A stretch of DNA of 64,000 bases from Centropus unirufus (lineage: Eukaryota > Chordata > Aves > Cuculiformes > Centropidae), in assembly GCA_013397695.1 (NCBI GenBank), contig VYZI01000734.1, forward strand, positions 158,034-222,033, given 5' to 3'. A model generated the notes under the pieces. That model saw only the letters and a list, made by a program, of their open reading frames with translations, searched no databases and was not told the origin of the DNA. The position numbers were made by a program, and so were the translations under genes. Below are positions 12,220 to 22,600 of the stretch, piece after piece; the stretch's first letter is position 1, and the number at the start of each line of letters is the position of its first letter.

Positions 12220-12250
12220 TGCCTTCAGGAGATTGAGGGCTGGTTCTTCT

Positions 12251-12271
12251 GGGGGGGCAACTGGGAAGGGG
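12251..12271 (+). promoter_or_regulatory. Potential G-quadruplex in TBX15 leader
   Basis: The sense strand has G7, CAACT, G3, AA, G4. This meets the four-run G3 pattern with loops of 1, 5 and 2 nt. It would be present in the mRNA, about 90 nt before the start codon. Folding is not shown. Confidence 0.4.
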
Positions 12272-12359
12272 TGGAGGTAGAAAGAGGCGAGAGTCCCCGA
12301 GCTCTGCGCTCCCAACCACTGCCCGCGCATCCGCCTGAGATCCTGGGCTGGGGGATAAG

Positions 12360-12561
12360 ATGAGTGAAAGGCGAAGATCGGCTGTGGCCCTCAGCTCCCG
12401 AGCGCACGCTTTCTCAGTAGAAGCCTTGATTGGGACAAATAAAAAGAGGAAACTGCGAGACTGGGAGGACAAGGGGCTGGATTTGCCCATGGAAAACCTC
12501 AGCCCCAACGGCCAGCTAGGGGACAATGAAGACCCGACTCAGTGCCTGGACCTCAACCCCG
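12360..12561 (+). CDS. TBX15: TBX15 first coding exon (residues 1-67 and first base of codon 68)
   Basis: Encodes the N-terminus of T-box transcription factor 15, a nuclear DNA-binding regulator of skeletal, limb, craniofacial and dermal development (family knowledge). The start MSERRRSAVALSSRAHAFSV is that of TBX15 and differs from its paralogues TBX18 and TBX22. Residues 18-25 (FSVEALIG) are the eh1-like motif shared by TBX15/18/22 and linked to Groucho/TLE co-repressor binding. Residues 28-33 (KKRKLR) form a basic nuclear-localisation-like patch. The ATG has A at -3, and an in-frame TGA at 12336-12338 rules out a longer N-terminus. The exon ends after CCCG, before the donor GTTAGT at 12562. 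The lone G joins AC of the next exon to make Asp68, matching the PDSEQST-type junction of mammalian TBX15. The gene continues at 61469. Identification is by recognition; no database search was run. Confidence 0.95.
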
Positions 12562-13993
12562 GTTAGTGCGACTCCTTTCTCTTTGAGCCTCCACCTCAGC
12601 CCCCCCCCCCGCTCCCTGCCGGGCCAGTCCGTCGGGAGCATCCTGGAAAACTGCGGGACTGGGGGACAGGGTTAGAAGGGGAATTTTGCGGAGATTCCTT
12701 GGATTTTATTTTTTTAGGGGTGGGAGGGAAGAGGGAGTTATGGGGACTTTTCTCCTACTCACTGCAGCTCTTTCCCACTCCAACTTGGAGACCTCCGGGG
12801 AGGGAGCGGCGTGTTCTCTCCTCTTCCCCGTCCTCCCTTCCTCATTCCTCTCTGTGTCTGCCGATTGCGAAGATCCTTCCCGATTGTCTCGGGACATACA
12901 TTTCGCCTTTGCCCCGACGCTTCCCGACCACTGTGGGGGCGCCGGGGGAGTCAAAGGAGCAGGGAACGACACTGGCAACCTCGCGGGAGGGATCGCCCCT
13001 CTCCTCTTACGCGGCGCCGGCCACCATCCCGAGCCTATCCTGCCGTGCCGCCCGAGTCGGAGCTTTCGGCGGCGGAGGAGACGGGCGCCCCAGCCCCGCA
13101 TTGTGCTGAGACGAGGGCGCCCGGCTTCGCGGAGCCGGGGGGACCGTTTCCACACACATCGCACTTGCAGCCCACTCCCACCCAGGATCCCCACGGGCCG
13201 GGGGCGGGCTCAGCCCGGCAGCGAGGGGCCGGGGACTTGGTCCTTCCCCTGGGATCGGGCTCAGCAGGGCTCACAGGGATGAGAGCAGGGAGACGGGGAA
13301 GGGAGGTTCTCGTCTTCGCACGGACACCGCTCCCGGCGGAGAAAAAGGGTCCTCAGCCTGGACCAGGGGCTCTCGGTGAGGGGGGCTCCGAGGAATCCGT
13401 TCCCGCTCCCTTGTCCGGCATCTCCCAGGGCCCTGGGCCCTCTGTCAGCTACACAGAATTTGGGTAGAGTGCTAGAGCTCTCTCGTCGTGGTTTTGGTTT
13501 TAAACTTTTATTTGATTAATTAATTTTACTTAAAAGGAAGCTAGAAGTGGTCATTTGGCTCAAGCAAAACCTTCGGTCTCTCCTTGTGCCCCCCCGGCCT
13601 TTTCTCTCCGGCTTTAAAACGACGGCCCCACAAGAGCAGCCGCAGACCCCCCGCGACCCCGAGGGGAGAAAACGCGGTGCCCCCCGCACCCACGCAGCTC
13701 TCCGCGCCCCTACTGCCCCGCATCTCTCTCGCCACCCTCCTTGCCCTGCACCTCAGCGCTTTAAAAAGGGTGGGAGCGGGCGGCTCCACTCTCACAAATT
13801 ATAGTGTACGAAGAAAGCGAATTTTAGGTACTTTCTCTGGCTTTTTCTTCTCATAGTCGGGTGGGAGAAAAGGTCAAGTGATTTCTGTGAGCGGCCCCGT
13901 AAGAGAAAGGGCAGAAATTTCCTCCACTCGTTCCAAGCCCACTCCGCTGCACTTGGAGAAGAAAATACCATTATTTTATATATTATATATTAT

Positions 13994-14150
13994 NNNNNNN
14001 NNNNNNNNNNNNNNNNNNNNNNNNNNNNNNNNNNNNNNNNNNNNNNNNNNNNNNNNNNNNNNNNNNNNNNNNNNNNNNNNNNNNNNNNNNNNNNNNNNNN
14101 NNNNNNNNNNNNNNNNNNNNNNNNNNNNNNNNNNNNNNNNNNNNNNNNNN
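13994..14150. other. Assembly gap (157 N)
   Basis: Flanked on the left by TATATTATATATTAT-type sequence and on the right by TTTTA repeats, so it probably represents an unsequenced microsatellite. Confidence 0.99.
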
Positions 14151-14174
14151 TTATTTTATTTTATTTTATTTTCA
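14151..14174 (+). repeat. (TTTTA)n microsatellite adjoining the gap
   Basis: About five TTTTA units directly follow the N run. Confidence 0.9.
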
Positions 14175-14859
14175 GTTTTGCATCACTTTTTTTGCATCAA
14201 AGCACTGCAAAAAACAAACAAACAAACAAAAAAACCAAAAAAAGGAGAAATAGTTAGAGATCGAGGTGTAAAAAATACCTGCTGCAAACAAACCAAACTG
14301 TTAATTGCTTTGAAAGGAGCGAAAGACCGGGAACTCCGGAGAAGTCTCCCCGTTCTGGTCTCAAGGAACCCCATTTCAATTTGCTTGTAACAGCAGCAGC
14401 CCTTCCCCTAAGGGGAAATGATCTTAAGGAGAAATAAGTAAAAGCTACTGCCTGAGACCTCTCTTTCATGGGGGAAAGTAGCATAAAGGAGAGGGAACAG
14501 AAGCAATTAAAATATCAGCCACTAAAAAATGTAGCTCACGGTTTTCCAGTCTTCCCCGTTCAATATAATAAATACGCGAATGAAAAGACAGAAAATCCAC
14601 TTTCCTGTGACAGAGCAGGTATGTGCATCAGTCTTATTTTCTAGAACCGTTTCTCATTATTTTTTAGCCGCAGTAGAATTTATTTTGGGGCACCCTAGAA
14701 GTTTAATTTGCTCATTTATCCTTGAATTGGAAGTAAAAAGACCTGGAAAATTCCCCGTGTGCCAGACTGGAGAGTTGGGGAGAATGGCTGCTATCCTGAA
14801 TCCTTAGAAAGCAAACGTGATGTTTTTCATAAAGCAAAAGGAATAAAAAACAGTTTGAG

Positions 14860-15120
14860 AAATCATTTTTAGTAGGTTGATAGACTTTAAATAAAGTCCG
14901 CGACTCTAATTTGCACAGTCAGTTCATTAAACCTCAAGCCTCCGCGGTGCACCTTTGCTGCTGGGTGAAAATTGATTAGCGGCCCTATAACGGCCACCAA
15001 ATTCCGTCTTTACAAGACCCAATTAAGAGCAAACTTTACACCTAAAGTATTTTAAACTTGCCAAATGTCCAACGATATAAAAAAAATAAATTAATTAGAA
15101 AATGGAGTTTTTATAGGGTC
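14860..15120. promoter_or_regulatory. Candidate enhancer-like block with homeodomain-type motifs
   Basis: In about 260 bp there are TGATTAG, CCAATTAAG, TTAATTAG (15091-15098) and a T-box half-site-like TTACACCT (15036-15043), in non-repetitive AT-rich DNA inside the CpG-rich domain. The grouping suggests a conserved regulatory element, but this is inference without an alignment. Confidence 0.3.
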
Positions 15121-15720
15121 CCAAAGTTTCAGAGCTCAAAGTCGCTGCCGGAGATACTTTTGGTGTGGGTGTGCTTGCAGGGAGGCCAGCAACATTACAA
15201 TTTGACCCAGGAAATTATATAATGATTTTGCGTGTGATAACGTAAATCAGGCTAGCTCAATTTTTCGATCTCTTCGCAATAAAACCCCTCCAATTCAGCT
15301 CAGGAGCGTCTGGAAAGCTGAAAACCAGTCGCCGCGGGGGATCGAATACCACCAAAGGAAGAGTAAGGCTTCGCTTTCTTTCTTTTTTTTTTTTTCAGTT
15401 CTTCTCCGTGTAAATGGGCATCGACATTTCTCTCCCACGAACTGAACATGTTTCCCGGGGCGGGGGAGAGGGGTGGTGGTGGTGGTGCAGGAATGGGGGG
15501 GATTTCTCCACTCCCTGAGCGGGGTCTCGCCTTGCTGAACATGTACAAAATCTGGCCTTCAGCGTGGTATGGGACTCAGCACTCCTCGTTTTGGCTGAAT
15601 CCCTCACCACTAAAGAGTGTTTTTCCAAGGCATGCCTAAACTCTTGGGCCACAAGAGTGGCGATCCCGAGTCACCGGGACTGCCAGAGAGACCTTCTCCG
15701 AGGCCGCGTCTATCCGAGAG

Positions 15721-15734
15721 AGGCGAGGTGGCAG
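15721..15734 (+). promoter_or_regulatory. CTCF-like motif
   Basis: AGGCGAGGTGGCAG matches the CCGCGNGGNGGCAG core except for its first two bases. It lies about 3.4 kb downstream of the TBX15 ATG and close to the end of the CpG-rich domain. Confidence 0.3.
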
Positions 15735-16649
15735 ACTGGGAGTTGTTGGGTCGGGGCTGCTGGCGTGGGAAAAGGTGACGGACCAGCCAGATGAACCTCA
15801 GGTTGATAGAAAACATCTCGCGAACAGCTGAGTTATTGATGTCTCAGCAATGAATTTTGTTGCCAGAGCTGATGCATTGTTTTACGAGACTCATTTAAAA
15901 GGGGAGTGGGAAAAAGCCGGATTTTAATAACATGCGGGTTTTAATCACGACGTTGAGAAAAAGAATTCGGGATTTTAGGGGCTCTCCCCCTCCTTAGCCC
16001 TTCCCTCTCACTTGGGGCAGAAGGCAGAGGCTTGTCGCGGGGCTTGGGGCTGCCTTCCCTGTCGCTGCCCCGCATCCTACGCCGGCCCGCGGCTCTCGGA
16101 GAGGAGGAGGAGGGCAGCGGCACCCTTCCGTCCCCGTGGCAGGTTTGGTTTCAGAGGGCAGCACAACAATGGGCTCGGATGTCTTCTGGGTATTTATAGA
16201 TTAAACCTGAGCAGCGAAAAGGTCACGGGGGAGGCCAGGTGTCGCCTTTCTTGATGTATATGTTATTTGCCACCGTTTACAGTGGTGGCTTTCGTTGGCC
16301 CCTCTTTCTGCCACTCCGGGGGCGCAGGGACAGACCGAGGCAGAGGCAAGCGGGTTCTTTGGCTCGTCTAAAGTTTAAGACAGGATTTTTTTGGCGGGGG
16401 ACGCCTCCCGCGGTCGCATTTCCTCGCCTGGAACACAGCTGCTCCCTTTAGGCGGGCAGGGTCGCTACCCGAGGGGCACTGAACAGGCGCCTCAGAGCAA
16501 AGCAAAACCATGCGGCTGAAAATTTATAATTTCTCGGTTTTGGAACGCTCCTGTTCCTCGCAGGAAACATTCAAGCGAATGTATCAACGAATTTCAACAG
16601 TGCAGTCTTCACATCATACATGGAATCGGTATTTTTGTTTGAACGTATT

Positions 16650-16680
16650 AAAAATGCACGCATCAAAAATGCACGCATCA
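16650..16680 (+). repeat. Two copies of a 15-bp tandem repeat
   Basis: The unit AAAATGCACGCATCA occurs twice in a row. Confidence 0.85.
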
Positions 16681-19600
16681 GTTAAAAAAATAATACAATT
16701 TTGAGAGTTTTGTTTCAGCAATCTGCAAATGCACTTGCATTGCAAATTGTTTTTTTTATTCTTTATGTTACGATTAGGATCCGATAGCTTGACAAAATCT
16801 TCCATAGCAGGCAAGAGTAAAACTTTCATCCCTTTACCATGGTGTGTTTTCTCCTGCCTGTCCTGGCAGTTTGTATGAGTATCCATTTAATCCTGCTCTG
16901 CTGCCCCTCCTTGTCCTCCACTGGTGGGGGTGTGGAGGCCAGGCAGTCTGCCCTCAGGAGAGGCAACCAAATGTCAAGAGTTGCAGAAATGCAACTGATA
17001 ATATGTGTTATATATATACAACACTGTTTCTGAATGCTCACTCTGATGAAGCCCAATTTTTTTTTGAGCCATGGCTGTTAAAACTCATGAACAAGGAGTG
17101 ACTTAATTTGGTTCCAGACATAGTTTCTCACTTCAGCTTTTGTTTAAGTGCTTGATGGATGAGCCTAGGATTCCAAGAGCTGACAGAGAACTTTTTCTCA
17201 TCTTTTTCCTGAGGCAGGGTGGATTGGTGTACACTGGCCTTTGCATGGTCCTTGAGGGTCGCCAACGAACAATCCTTTGTAACAGTGAGATAGAAGAAAG
17301 AGACCATCAGATTTGCCTTTGGCAAAAGTGCTTGGGGCTGGGATTTATTGATGCAACATCTTTCTAACAAATGTGTATATGACTGGTACTGTATGAATTC
17401 ATTCCACCCGTTGGATCATCAGTCTGCCTCTTAATGAGGAAATAGTGAGCTCAGACCCATTGCTCCCTTATGTATATGATGGAAGGAAATGTGAAAATCT
17501 GACCCTTGTAATGCCTCTGCTCCCCTTGTACTCTGGCCGCAGAGCTAATGCTTTTGCCCTTCCCAGAGGAGACAGTTGCAGGAGGTAGATGAAGCTGTCC
17601 AAATGAGAGCCAGGAGAGTCCTTTGGGGGCTTGGAAAAGGATTGCCTTGGTTGAGTTCATACAACTCTGAACTTGGGAACTGGAGGTGACAGGGAGTGAG
17701 AAGGATTTGTGTCTGTGGTAATATGCATCTTGACTGAATTGGTGAACTCTTGTTGCTGGGTTTGTTAAACTCTTCCTGTGGAGAGGTGAATTTCTCATGC
17801 TGTATTAAGAGGGCAGGTAATAGAATAATAGAGACAAATCTTACAGAACAGCAGAGTGTATGAAATGATGTCTTCCTTTCTTTTATATGGATTTTAAATC
17901 TGCAGGTTTTTTTTTATGCAGGTTTATTCCATCTGTTGGGTAGCAAAAAACTGCTTTTTCAAAAGACGTTTCTTGTCTTTGACAAGAACTTTGAGAGAAT
18001 CCAAAAAGCTTCTATTACAAGCAAAAATCAAGTAATTCCCTACAAACCATCAATCACTTCTCCCTCCTCCCACTTGGGACTGAATGCTTATATCAAATAT
18101 CAGCCCAGCTAGTCTCTCTTCAGGCAGAAGTGTCCCGTTTTATCTGTATCTATCTTTAAGGAAAACTGATGCTTTTTTCAGATGGAAAAGTTGAAAGATG
18201 TCTTCCAAGAGCACCACATTCAGGAAAGAGCATTTGCATTGTTTCACAACACAGTCAGTGCCACTTAAATCACCTCTATTCACACAGATCTGTGTTCCTT
18301 TTTTAGTCAGGTAGATTCCTGTATGAATCTTTGCTTGCAGTCTTACATCTTAACTGGTCAAACTGTGGATTTTCTAAACTTGTCTTTTTATTCCCCCTGA
18401 CTTCTAATCTAGATTAATAAATGTACAGTAGTTTAAAAAATACCCTAAAATCAGTCTGAGAGTGTTCGGAAAATTCCTATATATACTGAGATCAGCTCAT
18501 ATGGCATTTACATCAGTTCCTGTTGCAAGTACAATCAATTCAAGTGTGATTTAAAGTGTCCCTATTGAGATCTGTAGCTGACACCTGTGATATAATATCA
18601 AGTTCGATGAAAGAAGTTGAAGTTTTCTAAAACTGACAGTGTTTCAGAGATCCAACCATTCCTGGAGAGGCTGAGCTTCCTAGTGCCTACTGATGGAGGT
18701 ACAGGATTTTGTGGTAGCCTTCAGGTTTCAGCTCTCTGTCATCCTCTTGAATAATATGATTACTTTTCAGGAATGGGTTGGGAAGTTATGTATAAATCCT
18801 GGCAGCAAAAGCAGGAGGGGTATACATGCACATGGTCAGTATCTTTCAGCCTGGGAGCTGTGAAGCTCTGCTAGGAAGAGCAGCAGTGGACACCTGGGTG
18901 TACAGGGGAGTGTGGGCAAATGGGGGCTTTGCAGTGCCCCAATGTCTAGTCCTGCCTGGAGCAGTTATACATAGCAGGACAATGAAAGGTTTGTCTTTCC
19001 TGGATTATAATTTGAACTAGACTCTCCTCAAGTAGGAAGCTCTGTGCAGCAATAATAAGGCATCTTCATTTTCAGAGCAAGAAAAGTTGTGGGGTTTTTT
19101 TTGTTTGTTCGCTTTTTGTTTGTTTGTCTTGTTTTTTTTTTTTCTGTTGATTTCTAATACTGATTAAAATAGGTTACAATTCCAGCCTTTCTGCCAGCAG
19201 GAGATCTACTGTCTCAAAATATAAAAGCCATAAAAGTCATAGCGTGTTTTGATGAGAAGGGCTAGGAAAAGATAACATGGTATTATGGTAAATTTTTTTT
19301 ATTATGACTGTATTACGACACAAGTCATATTAGTAATCAGCACGTTTATATGAACACAGCCACAGCAATAATTGTTTAAAAATCAGTGGCTCAGGGCACA
19401 CAGAAAAGTTATGAATGACTTTCAGTTCTTTAACTTGACTTGGGCTGGATGCACTCTTGACTAGCATTGACATTTTTCCATTTGAATTAACAGAACTAGG
19501 CCACTGCTTTTAGGAAGTTCAGGAAATAGAGAAATGCCTCATCAAAAACCTACTCCAAAAACAAGGGGAAAACCGAAGACATCAGAGTGTTCTTGTTTTT

Positions 19601-22600
19601 AATGAGAGTGAAGAACCACACATCATAGAGAAGCTGCAAAAAGCAACATCCCTAAATAAGATAGCAAAAATGTTGACTGTCTGTGTGGACATTTACAGGC
19701 AGAAAATAATAGTAGAAAAAAACACATCATAACATTCTGAAATGTATGGTGCATACAATGACAAAGTCTCTTAAAAAGTAGGTTCTTGTTCTATCCCAAA
19801 AATGTCTGTAGGTCAGTTTTTTACACGTGAGTTTGCCGAACAGGATGGGACCTTGTGAATAGATGGGAAGATTCCCAGGCAGATCTTTTTTTTTCACTTA
19901 CTTGCTGCACTGAATTGCGCTCAATCCTGCTCAGAGGATCCTATTAAAAGATCAGTTATTAAATGTTCGTGTTACTATAATCACTCCTTCAAGCATCGCT
20001 TAGTTTGATGAAGAAATTATCCCAGAGCTGCCGTGTCATCCCTCTTCCACCTTTGTTTGTAGGTGCACTTTGCACACATAAAATGCTTTTTTTTTTATTG
20101 GGCTTTAAGCAGTCTTTCTTATCAGGGCTAAAAATAGTGCAAGTCAAATTTTGAGCATTCTCTTGTGCCCTCTCAGACCGTAATGGAAATATTCTACTAC
20201 ATTTTTTACATCAGACTTCCGCCTTGTGGTTGTCATGGACAATGATGCTTCCTTAACTTGTAATAAAAACCCATGCAATAAGTTGTATTGGCAATTCTAA
20301 ATTTTTATTTGATGTAGCCTCTTGCAAAGATGTGTATTGCTCCTCAGTCTGATCCTTTTTTTGTCAAGTATCTGCAAACTTAGAAAACAATGACTTTGGA
20401 AGTGTCTTATGACATAGCAAAATGCAGCAACTGTGAAGGCTATATGGGAGCACACTTATAGGGAAGCTGCTAAAGGAGAGCCTGGTTCTGTGAGGTGCGA
20501 AGAGACTGCATTTCAAAGGACTTTACAAAGTCGATTTTCAAGAGCACAACTTTTCTGATTATGTTTTCAGTGTCATTAAGAACATGTAATTGCCATGAAT
20601 ATCTTGACCTCTTGCCTGATTTCTGCTTTGAGATGCGCCACACAGTGAGAGCCAGAACATAGCCTCCCGCTCAGTACAATTGTCAAGATTGGAATAATTT
20701 TTACTTATGTACAGGGATTTCTTTTTTTGTCTGCTGGAATACTTTGTCAGTCTGTATTGGTACAATAATCATGACAGTGAGGTTAATACTTGGATGATCA
20801 CTTTTATGCTAAGGATGGATCATGTTTTCCTCTGCCTTTCAGTTTTCCTGCAAATGCCTCATAATGTGAAAACTATCAGTTAGGATCAGATACAGTGGTT
20901 TTTTTCAGGATTAATCCTTTTGCAATTTCTAAGTGCTCCTGCTCATTTACTGTGTAATAAAATAAAATAGTGCTCCATACAAGCCAATGAGGCTGTAAGT
21001 TTTAAACTGAGAAGTTTTTTTTTTACTTCAGGAAACTTAATAGAGTTATAACTTATAAGCCAGAGGGTTATCGGAAGCTATGAAAATATAGAATATAGCA
21101 TATGGCTATGGGTGCCTAATGGTTTTTATTTTGCTCCAGAATTTAAAAGATAAATAGAAGATTTATTATTGTAGGATTTGGGGATTTCCTGTGCCAGTAT
21201 CCTCAGAGCAAATAAAAAAAGTCTTCATTTACCATCAAGCAACCCTATCAAAGTCTCCATCTGCCTAGCAGCAAGCCAGTCATGTTATTCACTTCAATAC
21301 TTGGGAGTGTTACCCACATAAGACTGTAACATCACATTTCTGTTATGCAGGTCCCTGCAATGCTGACAGAGTGGCAGAAAGCCCACACTGCCCTGTTAGA
21401 AACTGCTCAGATTATTCTGTACATAGTAATGCTGTTCAGTCCACAACTCAGGGAATTGCACCTGGGCTGGCGAAAGGGAGGGTGGCTGTGGAAGTGTCAA
21501 GCAGTGTGCCATTATGGAAATGGACAGTAATTAGTAGCTTTTGTGAAAATATATAAAGTAGCTGCAGGAAAAAAGATCTTGTTCTGCTACTTGGAATGGA
21601 AGAATTGATTGTGAAGCAGATGTTTACTAAGAGTGCTTCAGGCTGATTGCTTGAGCTACATTAAGATGCTAAGAATCATTTATCCAGGGTTATGCAGGAA
21701 TAATTGATAAGGAAAAAATGGAGAGGGGCTTGACTGAATACATACAGGGCATGCAAAGGAGTAATCCAGTATGGTTACAGCCTTTAACAGAAAATCTGCT
21801 CAGCCTCAAAGGGGGATGGAAAATGTATGGGGTATTTATTGTCTCTGTCCTCTGATGTCAGATGCCCTGCCTTGGTTGTGCTCTCAGACACCCACTGGAC
21901 TGGGACACCTCTGGGCTGACATCTGCAGATACTGACTTGGGCTGAGAAATGGTAAAGGTATAACAAATGAAAAATACATGTGGTATAGCTCAGCCTGGGT
22001 GAGGACTGTGTGCCCCACATTGTTCTGAGGGGCTCACTTGGCTAGGACAGGACACATAAGAGTGAATGGACCAGTTTGCTCTTGTGTTAGCTTCATTTTA
22101 ATGAAGAGTTGCAGGTGTGGGCTATCTCCTCCTGGAGATGAAATGATAGTGAAATCAGGAAGAGATGAGTTAACAGGGGCGAAGGAGTAGAAAACCAGGC
22201 AGAAAGCAGGATCCTTGTTGGGAAGAGATGAATAAAGCAGGAAAAGGAGTGATTCAGGACTTTCCTGAAATTTTTCCTGAAGTTCCTGCCCAATGGCAGC
22301 TCATGGCATGAGGAGGGATTAAGAACTATTTTCAGACATTTTTCACGCATCTGTGGACACTTCGTGTTTTTTCTTTTTTCTCAAACAATGAAAACCATGG
22401 TTTTTATAAGTGCCATATACTGTTACAATTCGAAAGAGTTTATGAAGGCAAGGTACATTATGCCAGACAAGCATGTATTCATTTGGTATAGCATTAGATA
22501 TGTAAGAGACTTGTGGGAAAAGAGAAAACCCTTAAAATAAGCAGAAGTTTCCAGGAAGAAGAACAAGGTTTCTTCCCATGGTCTTTGTTCACTGTGGTTT

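Larger units (their letters stand above)
12008..12359 (+). promoter_or_regulatory. TBX15: TBX15 5' leader with upstream ORFs
   Basis: Sequence between the inferred start region and the TBX15 ATG. It holds two upstream AUGs, one opening an 8-codon ORF (12121-12147) and one a bare AUG-UAG (12214-12219), and a G-run cluster (12251-12271). No further ATG lies between 12220 and 12359. The left boundary is approximate. Confidence 0.6.
1..16480. other. CpG-rich regulatory domain around the TBX15 5' end
   Basis: By eye, CpG dinucleotides and GC-rich stretches are frequent throughout this block and drop sharply at about 16.45-16.5 kb, where the AT-rich intron begins. Open frames here are the chance frames expected in GC-rich DNA; none resembles a known protein. 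Extended CpG-rich tracts are typical of Polycomb-controlled developmental transcription factor genes (inference). No CpG count was run. Confidence 0.6.
12562..16480. other. CpG-rich 5' part of intron 1
   Basis: Continues the promoter CpG domain. Contains a C11 run just after the exon, a gap at 13994-14150, an AT-rich motif-dense block at about 14860-15120 and a CTCF-like motif at 15721. No further exon seen. Confidence 0.5.

Noticed and set aside
12811..13467. 218-codon open frame on the + strand just after TBX15 exon 1
   Set aside because: Within the GC-rich start of intron 1, with three overlapping long frames. Pro/Arg/Gly-rich by base composition, with no recognisable protein.
13878..14390. 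170-codon + frame across the second N run
   Set aside because: Nearly a third is N and the remainder is microsatellite flank.
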